From Rubrobacter sp. (GTDB lineage: Bacteria; Actinomycetota; Rubrobacteria; Rubrobacterales; Rubrobacteraceae): a stretch of DNA of 7,311 nt. The position numbers and the translations under genes are program-made. This document shows, piece after piece, positions 1 through 6,051 of the stretch. Location of the stretch: positions 1 through 7,311 of the forward strand of contig JADDPR010000552.1 of NCBI GenBank assembly GCA_016781775.1, read 5' to 3'. Position 1 is the stretch's first letter. The number at the start of each line of letters is the position of its first letter. Under the pieces are notes generated by a model, which made no database searches, was not told the DNA's origin, and was given only the letters and a program-made list of their open reading frames with translations.

Positions 1-205
1 TGTGCCATATGTTGTCGCACCCTCCCTTCCTCGACGGTACCAGGATACTACTAGCGGCCAAAATTCCGGTCAATCGCAAGAAGGACGGTCGCCCGTGGAC
101 GCGGTCGGACCTATGGCACCAAAAGGGAAGCAGGGCGCGGCCCATTCCGCGTGGGTATGATGGAAGGCCAATCAGTTGGGGATCGGGTACGGAGGCTGCG
201 ACGCT
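1..205 (+). other. Upstream leader of accC, no gene recognised
   Basis: An open frame at 9-212 has a composition and peptide that resemble no protein I know, and it runs into the carboxylase start, so I treat the stretch as non-coding. A TATGAT box at 156-161 could serve as a -10 element for accC, but there is no matching TTGACA-like box about 17 bases upstream. A weak inverted repeat (133-149 region, GCGCGG against CCGCGT) is probably chance in GC-rich DNA. The ribosome site GGAGG at 191-195 belongs to accC. Confidence 0.4.
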
Positions 206-1552
206 ATGCTAAAGAAGGTTCTGGTCGCCAACCGCGGTGAGATCGCCCTGCGCGTCATACGCGCCTGCCGCGAGTTGGGGGTGCCGTCGGTGGCCGTCTA
301 CTCCGGCGCGGACGAAGAGGCCCTGCACGTCCGTCTCGCCGACGAGGCCGTCCACATCGGTCCGCCCAAGGCCCAGAAGAGCTACCTGAACATCGAAGCC
401 ATCCTGGAGGCCGCCAAAGAGACGGGGGCCGACGCGGTGCACCCAGGCTACGGGTTCCTTGCGGAGAACGCCGGTTTCGCCGCGGCCTGCTCCGGGGCGG
501 GCCTGGCCTTCGTCGGGCCGTCAGCGGAGGCAATAGAGAAGATGGGCGACAAGTCGGCGGCGCGGCGGATCGCCAGGGAGGCGGGCGTGCCGATCGTACC
601 CGGCACCGAGGGCAACGCCAGCCCCGCCGAGGCACTGGAGAGGGCTGAGGAGATCGGCTTCCCCGTCATGGTCAAGGCGGCGGCCGGGGGCGGCGGCCGG
701 GGCATCCGCGTCGTCGAGAGCGCCGGTGAGCTCGAAGAGGCCGTCAGGGCGGCCTCGCGCGAGGCCGCGGCGGCGTTCGGGGAGGGCTCGGTGTACCTGG
801 AGAAGTTCCTGGTGGATCCACGGCACGTAGAGGTGCAGGTGATGGGCGACGGGGAGGGGAACGTGGTCCACTTCTACGAGCGGGAGTGCTCGATGCAGCG
901 GCGGCGGCAGAAGATTCTGGAGGAGGCGCCTTCCCCGGGAATAAGCCCCGCGACGCGCGAGGCGATCACCGCAGCCGCCGTGCGGCTGGCGGAGGAGGCG
1001 AGCTACGCGAACGCGGGGACCGCAGAGTTCCTGGTGGACCAGGACGAGTCCTTTTACTTTATAGAGATGAACACCCGGATACAGGTCGAGCACCCGATCA
1101 CGGAGGAGATCACGGGCGTGGACTTGGTCAAGGAGCAGCTAAAGGTCGCGGCGGGCGAGGGGCTTTCGCTGAAACAGGACGAGATTCCGCTCTCCGGGCA
1201 CGCGATAGAGTTCCGCATAAACGCCGAGGATCCAGAGAACAACTTCTTCCCGTCGCCGGGGGAGGTCACGGGCGTCGAGGTGCCCGGCGGTCCCGGCGTC
1301 CGGGTGGACACGGCCGTCTTCGCGGGTTACCAGATCCCGCCGTTCTACGACTCGATGGTCAGTAAGCTCGTCGTACGGGGCGCCGACCGACACGAGGCCC
1401 TCGCCCGCGGTGGTAGGGCGCTGGAGGAGTACCGCTTAGAAGGCATAAAAACGACCATCCCCCTCCACCTCCGGCTCTTGCGCGAGGAGGCCTTTCTCTC
1501 CGGGAGATACGGCACTGGATACCTTGAGAAGCTGTTGAGCAAGGGGGGATAG
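206..1552 (+). CDS. accC: Biotin carboxylase subunit (AccC type)
   Basis: This enzyme carboxylates the biotin of a carrier protein using ATP and bicarbonate, the first half-reaction of acetyl-CoA or another acyl-CoA carboxylase, in the cytoplasm. The 448 residues match the usual length of about 449 for AccC. The N-terminal domain opens with KKVLVANRGEIALRVIRA. The ATP-grasp domain carries K116 (MGDKSAAR), K157 followed by the glycine-rich loop AAAGGGGRG, H207, E274, E287, N289 and R291 in MNTRIQVEHP, with V294 and E295 next. R337 lies in HAIEFRINAEDP. These positions match E. coli AccC catalytic residues by family knowledge. One difference is QRRRQK at 231-236, where E. coli has QRRHQK. I chose ATG 206 because GGAGG ends 10 bases upstream and the protein then starts exactly where the family does; an in-frame ATG at 176 would add ten unrelated residues. 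No carrier (AccB) or carboxyltransferase gene is visible, so it could also be the A subunit of a two-subunit pyruvate carboxylase or part of another biotin enzyme. Confidence 0.95.
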   Translation: MLKKVLVANRGEIALRVIRACRELGVPSVAVYSGADEEALHVRLADEAVHIGPPKAQKSYLNIEAILEAAKETGADAVHPGYGFLAENAGFAAACSGAGLAFVGPSAEAIEKMGDKSAARRIAREAGVPIVPGTEGNASPAEALERAEEIGFPVMVKAAAGGGGRGIRVVESAGELEEAVRAASREAAAAFGEGSVYLEKFLVDPRHVEVQVMGDGEGNVVHFYERECSMQRRRQKILEEAPSPGISPATREAITAAAVRLAEEASYANAGTAEFLVDQDESFYFIEMNTRIQVEHPITEEITGVDLVKEQLKVAAGEGLSLKQDEIPLSGHAIEFRINAEDPENNFFPSPGEVTGVEVPGGPGVRVDTAVFAGYQIPPFYDSMVSKLVVRGADRHEALARGGRALEEYRLEGIKTTIPLHLRLLREEAFLSGRYGTGYLEKLLSKGG

Positions 1553-1575
1553 CCCAGCCTACCCGTGCAGGCGAA

Positions 1576-1603
1576 GGAGCGCGGGTCCACACGGATGCGC
1601 GCC
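1576..1603. terminator. Possible bidirectional hairpin between accC and gabT
   Basis: In the 75-base gap between the convergent stops, GGAGCGC (1576-1582) pairs with GCGCGCC (1597-1603) with one A-G mismatch, and TCC/GGA can add three pairs inside the loop. There is no T tract. Its place between two converging genes fits a terminator, but the stem is imperfect and such repeats arise easily in GC-rich DNA. Confidence 0.25.
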
Positions 1604-1627
1604 CCGAGGCCTTAGAACGGGCGAGCG

Positions 1628-2974
1628 TCAGGAGGAGGCCACTTCGCCTACCACTCGGGTCAGGATGGAGAGCCCCTCCTCCAGCTCGTCGTCGGTGATC
1701 GAGAGCGGCATGAGCGTCCGGATCACGTTCCCGTACTGCCCGGCTAGCAGGAGCATGAGGCCCCCCTGCAGGGCTCTCTCTATCACCTTTGACGTGCCTT
1801 CTTTGTAGGGGGCGCGGCTTGCCGGGTCCTTCACCAGCTCCATCGCGACCATCGGCCCCCGGCCGCGCACGTCGCCTACCAGGTTGGGGTGCTTCTCCTG
1901 GAGCGCGCGCATCGCGCCCATTACGCGCTCCCCCACGAAGCTGGCCCGGGACAGGAGATCCTCCTGCTCGAAGGCCTCGAGGACGGCCAGGGCGGCGGCG
2001 ACGGCTAAAGGATTGCCGCCGAAGGTGGTGCCGAGGCCGCCGGGGTGGACGGAGTCCATGATCTCCGCCCGCCCGGTCACCCCCGAGAGCGGCAGCCCGC
2101 CGGCCAGGCTCTTGGCCGTGGTCGAGAGGTCCGGCGCCACCCCGGAGTGCTCGATGGCGAACATTTTGCCTGTGCGCCCGAAACCCGTCTGGACCTCGTC
2201 CACGATCAGCACGATCCCGTGCTCGTCGCACAGCTCGCGCAGGCGCCGGAGGTAGAAGTCCGGGAACGGTATAAACCCGCCTTCCCCCGAGACTGGCTCG
2301 ACTATGATCGCCGCGAGGCTTCCTGGGTCCACGCCACCGACGAGCGCCCGCTCGACGAAACCGAAGCAGTCACCCCTGCAGCCCCCCGAGCAGTCCGAGC
2401 CTGCGGGACACCGGTAGGGGTAAGGTGCGGGCACCCGGTAGATCTCAGGGGCAAACGGCCCGAAGCCCTTCTTGTACGGGTTGATCTTGCTGGTGAGCGT
2501 CATCGTGAGGAGCGTGCGCCCATGAAAAGCGTTTTCGAAGGCCAATACAGCCTGCCGGCCCGTGTAGGTGCGCGCTACCTTGACCGCGTTCTCGACCGCC
2601 TCCGCGCCCGAGTTGAACAGCATCGTCCTTTTCTCGAATGCACCGGGGACAAGAGCGTTCAGCTTCTCGGCCAGCTCGATGTACGGCTCGTAGGGCGTCA
2701 CCTGAAAGGCGGTGTGCGTAAAGTCCCCGACCTGCGCCCTTACGGCCTCGACCACACGAGGATCGGCGTGCCCGACGTTCATGACGCCGATTCCTCCGGT
2801 GAAGTCCACGAAGGTGTTGTCGTCCACGTCCCTGAGGAGGGCACCGCGGGCCTCCTTGACGAACACGGGCATGGCGTTCGCCGCGGCGTAGGGTACCGCC
2901 CGTCCCTTACGCTCCAGCAAGGCCCGGCTCTTGGGTCCTGGTATCTCGGTCTTGATCCTCGTCGAGTCCAGCAT
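1628..2974 (-). CDS. gabT: 4-aminobutyrate (GABA) aminotransferase, class III PLP
   Basis: The likely reaction is transfer of the amino group of 4-aminobutyrate (or a related omega-amino acid) to 2-oxoglutarate, giving succinate semialdehyde and glutamate. The 448 residues fit the family. Seen motifs are GGIGVMNVGH (60-69), NSGAEAVENA (121-130) for PLP phosphate binding, FHGRT (150-154), VEPVSGEGGF (225-234), VDEVQTGFGRTG (258-269) with D259 contacting the PLP ring nitrogen, and K288 in TTAKSLAGGLP, the Schiff-base lysine. By family knowledge E. coli GabT uses Ile50, Arg141 and Glu211 for GABA; the equivalents here look like I62, R153 and E226, which favours GABA over acetylornithine. Residues 187-204 hold a short insertion with four cysteines (C189, C195, C199, C203). 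ATG 2974 is supported by GAGGAAGG (2991-2984), nine bases upstream. It converges on accC; no clear promoter lies directly upstream, so it may be read from the small ORFs at 3073-3596. Close omega-aminotransferases with other substrates remain possible. Confidence 0.88.
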   Translation of the reverse strand: MLDSTRIKTEIPGPKSRALLERKGRAVPYAAANAMPVFVKEARGALLRDVDDNTFVDFTGGIGVMNVGHADPRVVEAVRAQVGDFTHTAFQVTPYEPYIELAEKLNALVPGAFEKRTMLFNSGAEAVENAVKVARTYTGRQAVLAFENAFHGRTLLTMTLTSKINPYKKGFGPFAPEIYRVPAPYPYRCPAGSDCSGGCRGDCFGFVERALVGGVDPGSLAAIIVEPVSGEGGFIPFPDFYLRRLRELCDEHGIVLIVDEVQTGFGRTGKMFAIEHSGVAPDLSTTAKSLAGGLPLSGVTGRAEIMDSVHPGGLGTTFGGNPLAVAAALAVLEAFEQEDLLSRASFVGERVMGAMRALQEKHPNLVGDVRGRGPMVAMELVKDPASRAPYKEGTSKVIERALQGGLMLLLAGQYGNVIRTLMPLSITDDELEEGLSILTRVVGEVASS

Positions 2975-3072
2975 GTTCGAGAACCTTCCTCTTTGAGACG
3001 ATCTACTCCGGCAGGTCTCCTCCTACCCGCTCTTCCGCACGTAAACGTCCTGTAGTAATAGTAGCGGGCAGT

Positions 3073-3264
3073 CTAGCACGATGGGTTCCCCGCCCTTACG
3101 CGAGCCCCTATTGTCGTGGTCAGGGTTATCGTCCGGCCCTCCTTCACTACTGGTGCCGGTTCCAAGTGCTCCACGAGCGACGCCTTTGCCGCCTCATCGA
3201 AGACAGCCTGCACCCGCAGGTAGACGCTCTTTCCTTCCGACCAGAGGTATGCGTTGGGAGTCAG
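3073..3264 (-). CDS. Coding-like 63-residue stretch, coupled ORF or 3' half of a frameshifted gene
   Basis: Read on the minus strand, this frame stays open for 63 codons to a TAG at 3075-3073, with mostly G/C third positions and a plausible globular peptide that includes NAYLWSEGKSVYLRVQAVF and later KEGRTITLTTTIGARV, suggestive of beta strands. I do not recognise the family. It has no ATG, GTG or TTG at its head; a TGA closes the frame at 3270-3268. The first possible start is a rare CTG at 3264-3262, preceded by GGGGAGG (3282-3276) at 11 bases. That CTG overlaps the stop of the ORF at 3261-3596, whose frame becomes this one by a -1 shift. It is therefore either a translationally coupled small gene or the C-terminal part of one protein of about 170 residues broken by a frameshift or sequence error. 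gabT begins 98 bases further on in the same direction. Confidence 0.4.
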   Translation of the reverse strand: MTPNAYLWSEGKSVYLRVQAVFDEAAKASLVEHLEPAPVVKEGRTITLTTTIGARVRAGNPSC

Positions 3265-3596
3265 TCTTCAGGGTTCCTCCCCGGGCAATCGGAGAGTGGC
3301 TGCGAACCCCGCTCGAGGCCGAAGCTGAAGATGAACGTACCCCTCACTCCCCCCGTGCAGCCTGGCCCAGCGGGGGAGCTTCCGGTGAGGGCATCTGCCC
3401 GGGGGGGAGCGCCGAAGAAGGCCACGCCCGCGGCGATCATCGCTACGATCGCTACGGCAGAGATGACCGTCGCCATGGTAGCCAACGATGCGGCCGAGAG
3501 CATGCCCTGGCGGAGGTGAACCCCGATCTCCGACATCGCGACGGCCCACAGCGAGATCACCACAAACAACACGAGCGACCATATAGCGTACGACAT
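3261..3596 (-). CDS. Small two-helix membrane protein of unknown function
   Basis: The 111-residue product has two clear hydrophobic segments: about residues 4-24 (WSLVLFVVISLWAVAM) and 41-63 (MATVISAVAIVAMIAAGVAFFG), joined by a short polar turn with few charges. After the second helix comes a linker (APPRADALTGSSPAGPG) and GTFIFSFGLERGS, with GC-rich third codon positions that look coding up to the TGA at 3263-3261. I recognise no family. Start ATG at 3596 has an AAAGG about 13 bases upstream (3614-3610 region) and a TATACT -10-like box further up, which fits a short 5' leader. The head of the following ORF overlaps its stop, so the pair may be one gene split by a frameshift. Both read toward gabT. 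The overlapping frames on the plus strand lack membrane or domain features and look like shadows. Confidence 0.5.
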   Translation of the reverse strand: MSYAIWSLVLFVVISLWAVAMSEIGVHLRQGMLSAASLATMATVISAVAIVAMIAAGVAFFGAPPRADALTGSSPAGPGCTGGVRGTFIFSFGLERGSQPLSDCPGRNPED

Positions 3597-3628
3597 AGGG
3601 TGCCAAGGACCTTTCGTAGGTGCCGACT

Positions 3629-3634
3629 AGTATA
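3629..3634 (-). promoter_or_regulatory. Possible -10 box for the minus-strand membrane protein
   Basis: On the minus strand TATACT reads from 3634 to 3629. Transcription would begin near 3622, leaving a leader of about 26 bases before the ATG at 3596 that would contain the AAAGG ribosome site. No good -35 box is present at 16-19 bases, so this is only a candidate. It would face away from the plus-strand promoter at 3704-3733. Confidence 0.25.
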
Positions 3635-3703
3635 AACCCACCCGCTAGAACGCGAGATTGGGCGTCGTGTACCGCAGAAGGTCGTGTTCGAAAAACGTCT
3701 CGG

Positions 3704-3733
3704 TTGACACAAATGTAAATACCAATTTATGAT
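3704..3733 (+). promoter_or_regulatory. Sigma70-like promoter for the MFS transporter
   Basis: A perfect TTGACA (3704-3709) is followed after 18 bases by TATGAT (3728-3733), in a locally A/T-rich stretch inside a GC-rich window. Start of transcription is expected around 3739-3741, which is the position of the ATG at 3740, so the mRNA may be leaderless. The spacer and -10 box contain an inverted repeat, TAAAT (3716-3720) / ATTTA (3725-3729), that could be a repressor site. The -35 box is an exact consensus match; the operator idea is inference. Confidence 0.65.
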
Positions 3734-3739
3734 TGCCAG

Positions 3740-5185
3740 ATGACAGACCTTAACCCGAGAAAGGGTGAGGGGCAGGGCAAGGGGAAAGAGAGGCGGTGGT
3801 CCTTGGAGAATTCGGGGAATCAAGGTCGTAGCGGCACGCATGGGGTCGACACCAGTCCGATTACCAACAGGACGTTGGTTTACTCGTCGATCGTATGTTT
3901 TCTGGCGTGGGTCTTCTCCGTCTACGACTACACCTTGTTCGGGACGCTGCTCCCGGTCATCTCGGAGGACCTCGGCTGGTCGACGTCTTACGCCACGTTC
4001 ATCGTGTTCCTCGTCAACATAGGGACCATCTTCGTGGCGCTCTCGGTCGGGCCACTCCTGGACCGTTTCGGCCGCAAGCCGGCGCTGGTCATAACGACGG
4101 CGGGCGCGGCGTTAAGCTCCGGCCTGACTGCGCTGGCGCCCGGGGCGCTGACGGCGGCATACATGGTCGTCGTTAGGACCTTCTCGGGGCTCGGATACTC
4201 CGAGCAAGCGGTCAACGCCACCTACCTCAACGAGATGTACGGTAACAGGCGCAACCGGGGCTTCATCTACAGCCTGGTGCAGGGCGGCTGGCCCATCGGG
4301 GTGCTGCTCGGGGCGGCGTTGACGGCGGTGCTCTTGACGCCCGCCGGGCCGTTAGGGTGGCGCGGGATGTTCATCGTGGCGACCTTCCCGGCCATCGTAA
4401 TCGTCTTCCTCGCTATCAAGCTCAGGGAGTCCCCCAAGTTTCAGGCCATGAAGGCGGCCCGCCAGCTTGAGTTGCAAGGCAGGCACGAGGAGGCGGCCGA
4501 GTTCGCCCGCCAGTACGACCTCGACCTCACGCACGCCGAGGAGTCCACCCTCAAGCAGCTCTTCGAGCCCGACATCCGCAAGCACACCATCTTCATCAGC
4601 CTCGCGATGCTGACGAACTGGATTGGCATCCAGGTCTTCGCCGTGCTGGGGACCACCGTGATCACGGAGGGCAAGGGGATCGCGTTCAGCAACGCGGTGC
4701 TCGTGTTGGTAGTCTCGAATGCGGCTGCCTACATCGGCTATCTCTGCCACGGCTTCGTCGGCGACATCATAGGGCGCCGCCTGACCATCGCCGGCGGTTG
4801 GCTGATCTCCGGCGTCGCGTACACGCTGATGCTGTACGGGCCCAACTCGCAGGCCTTCGTGTTCACCATGTACACGGTAGGGCTGTTCTTCATCATCGGT
4901 CCGTACGCCGCACTCCTGTTCTTTATGGGCGAGTCGTTCCCCACGAGGGTGCGCGGAACGGGGGCGTCCTTCGTGAACGCCATGGGGCCGGTCGGCGCCA
5001 TCGCTGGGGCGGGCCTGTTCAGTCTGTTCACCGGCCTGGGCATCGGGGTGCTCACCGCCGCGTTCCTCAGCGGTGGCCTCGCTACGATAGCGTCGGGCTT
5101 CCTTATGTTGGGCACCCGCGACGTAAAGGACCCGCACCAGGCCGAGGTGGTGTCGGACGAATCCACCGCCGCCCGCGTGCGCTAG
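3740..5185 (+). CDS. MFS transporter, metabolite:H+ symporter type
   Basis: This is a secondary transporter of the inner membrane, about 12 helices, likely a proton symporter for a small organic acid, sugar or related metabolite. The 481 residues begin with a polar Gly/Lys-rich tail (about 1-45). TM1 (46-66) contains D63 in VYDYTLFGTLLP. The loop 2-3 signature DRFGRK is at 108-113 and its second-half copy GDIIGRR at 341-347; RTFSG (146-150) is in TM4, a long charged cytoplasmic loop spans about 228-282, and ESFPTRVRGTG (398-408) is typical of sugar-porter and metabolite-symporter families. The substrate cannot be read from sequence. The start is uncertain: ATG 3740 has no Shine-Dalgarno site but sits at the predicted transcription start, while an in-frame TTG at 3803 has AAAGAGAGG (3785-3793) nine bases upstream and would remove 21 non-helical residues. 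Two dehydrogenase genes follow on the same strand, suggesting uptake coupled to oxidation. Confidence 0.9.
   Translation: MTDLNPRKGEGQGKGKERRWSLENSGNQGRSGTHGVDTSPITNRTLVYSSIVCFLAWVFSVYDYTLFGTLLPVISEDLGWSTSYATFIVFLVNIGTIFVALSVGPLLDRFGRKPALVITTAGAALSSGLTALAPGALTAAYMVVVRTFSGLGYSEQAVNATYLNEMYGNRRNRGFIYSLVQGGWPIGVLLGAALTAVLLTPAGPLGWRGMFIVATFPAIVIVFLAIKLRESPKFQAMKAARQLELQGRHEEAAEFARQYDLDLTHAEESTLKQLFEPDIRKHTIFISLAMLTNWIGIQVFAVLGTTVITEGKGIAFSNAVLVLVVSNAAAYIGYLCHGFVGDIIGRRLTIAGGWLISGVAYTLMLYGPNSQAFVFTMYTVGLFFIIGPYAALLFFMGESFPTRVRGTGASFVNAMGPVGAIAGAGLFSLFTGLGIGVLTAAFLSGGLATIASGFLMLGTRDVKDPHQAEVVSDESTAARVR
3785..3793 (+). promoter_or_regulatory. Ribosome-site-like AAAGAGAGG supporting an alternative TTG start
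   Basis: AAAGAGAGG ends nine bases before an in-frame TTG at 3803-3805, good spacing for initiation. If used, the transporter begins at residue 22 of the longer reading, still ahead of TM1. Against it, TTG starts are less common, and purine-rich runs are frequent in this Gly/Lys/Arg-coding stretch. Confidence 0.3.
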
Positions 5186-5213
5186 CGTTCGAGGCTTCTA
5201 GGAGCGTAAGACT

Positions 5214-5241
5214 ACGGGGCGGGCCATGAGGCTCGCCCCGT
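5214..5241. terminator. 12-bp perfect hairpin between transporter and first SDR
   Basis: ACGGGGCGGGCC (5214-5225) pairs completely with GGCTCGCCCCGT (5230-5241), one G-T wobble included, around a four-base loop ATGA. It is by far the strongest hairpin I see. It lies 28 bases after the transporter stop and 8 bases before the ribosome site of the next gene. There is no T tract, so it may be a U-less terminator of the actinobacterial kind, a partial terminator or a 3'-end stabiliser that sets different levels for the transporter and the dehydrogenases. Confidence 0.55.
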
Positions 5242-5249
5242 CCGGCGTG

Positions 5250-5257
5250 AAGGAGGT
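5250..5257 (+). promoter_or_regulatory. Strong Shine-Dalgarno for the first SDR
   Basis: AAGGAGGT is a full anti-16S match. It lies six bases before the GTG at 5264 and nine before the adjacent GTG at 5267. Either codon could initiate, and the product would differ by one residue. Confidence 0.8.
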
Positions 5258-5263
5258 GGATCC

Positions 5264-6013
5264 GTGGTGGACTCGGGAGGCGGACGGGTCGCCCTGGTCA
5301 CCGGGGCCGGGGCCGGCATAGGTCGGGCGATCGCCGAGAAGCTGGCGAAGGGCGGCGAGAGCGTCGTCGTCAACGACCTGAAGGGTGAGGCCGCCGAGGA
5401 GGTGGTGGCCGGAATAAGGGGGGCGGGAGGCACAGCCGCCACGGCCCCCGGCGACGTCTCCAACCCGGAGGACGTACGGGGGATCGTGGAGGCGGCGGCT
5501 GCGGCGTTCGGGCCTGTCGAGGTGCTGGTGAACAACGCGGGGTTCTTGCAGCAGAAGCTCTTCGTGGACCTGACCTTCGAGGACTTCCAGCGCATGATCG
5601 CGGTGCATCTCGGCGGGACGTTCTTATGCACGAGCGCCGTTTTACCCGGGATGCTGGAGCGGGGAGGGGGCGTGGTGGTTAACGTGGCCTCGCAGCTCGG
5701 CCAGATCGGGGGCGTCGAGCTCTCGCACTACAGCGCCGCCAAGGCCGGGATCATCGGCCTCACGAAGTCCCTGGCGCGCGAGGTTTCCGCGCAGGGCGTC
5801 CGGGTGAACGCCGTGGCGCCCGGCCCTATAAACACCGAACTCGTCCTCGGCCTCTCCGAGGAGTGGCGCAACAACAAGGCCGCTGAACTCCCCCTGGGGC
5901 GCTTTGGGGAGCCGGAGGAGGTGGCGGAGACGGTCGCCTTTCTCGTCTCAGACGCAGCGTCCTTGTACGTCGGGCAGACCCTCGGGCCGAACTCCGGGGA
6001 CGTGATGCTGTGA
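5264..6013 (+). CDS. Short-chain dehydrogenase/reductase (FabG-like, NAD-type)
   Basis: This is a classical SDR of 249 residues, a cytoplasmic NAD(P)-dependent oxidoreductase acting on a hydroxyl/keto group; the substrate is unknown. Seen are the cofactor loop TGAGAGIG (13-20), D38 at the end of the second strand (VVVNDLK), which by family rules favours NAD(H) over NADP(H), GDVS (63-66), NNAG (90-93), and catalytic S143, Y156 and K160 in the YSAAK motif. The usual helix-4 asparagine of the N-S-Y-K tetrad is replaced by H115 (VHLGGTF). PGPINTEL (186-193) is the normal segment after strand six, and the C-terminus GQTLGPNSGD differs from the common VDGG ending. GTG 5264 follows a strong ribosome site. 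Its stop overlaps a GTG at 6010, and a second SDR follows at once, so the two are almost certainly cotranscribed, probably with the transporter upstream. Confidence 0.92.
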   Translation: MVDSGGGRVALVTGAGAGIGRAIAEKLAKGGESVVVNDLKGEAAEEVVAGIRGAGGTAATAPGDVSNPEDVRGIVEAAAAAFGPVEVLVNNAGFLQQKLFVDLTFEDFQRMIAVHLGGTFLCTSAVLPGMLERGGGVVVNVASQLGQIGGVELSHYSAAKAGIIGLTKSLAREVSAQGVRVNAVAPGPINTELVLGLSEEWRNNKAAELPLGRFGEPEEVAETVAFLVSDAASLYVGQTLGPNSGDVML

Positions 6014-6038
6014 GGAGACCGATCGCACGAGATCGGTG

Positions 6039-6044
6039 GGAGGT
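6039..6044 (+). promoter_or_regulatory. Shine-Dalgarno that sets the second SDR start
   Basis: GGAGGT ends seven bases before GTG 6052. It supports that start over the in-frame GTG at 6010, which overlaps the previous stop and would add 14 Arg-rich residues not expected before the first strand of a Rossmann fold. Confidence 0.7.
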
Positions 6045-6051
6045 GGTTGAA

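Noticed and set aside
9..212. Open frame of 67 codons upstream of accC
   Set aside because: Peptide is Arg/Pro/Gly-rich without any domain, has no ribosome site, and ends inside the carboxylase start; likely chance.
1359..2231. Long minus-strand open frame overlapping the ends of accC and gabT
   Set aside because: Arg/Gly/Pro-rich shadow of gabT and of the accC antisense; no start signal or recognisable domain.
3039..3048. ACGTAAACGT palindrome between gabT and the small ORF
   Set aside because: Four-base half sites are expected by chance and no clear promoter lies next to it; not enough to call an operator.
2045..3055. Long plus-strand open frame antisense to gabT
   Set aside because: It mirrors gabT codon structure, as GC-rich genes often do; the peptide has no family features and gabT is certain on the other strand.
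3599..3624. Direct repeat GGTGCC, 20 bases apart, upstream of the membrane ORF
   Set aside because: Six-base repeats are common and the second copy adds nothing beyond chance.
3081..3635. Plus-strand open frame across the small membrane ORF region
   Set aside because: Low-complexity Arg/His/Pro-rich product; the minus strand has clear membrane helices and better codon bias.
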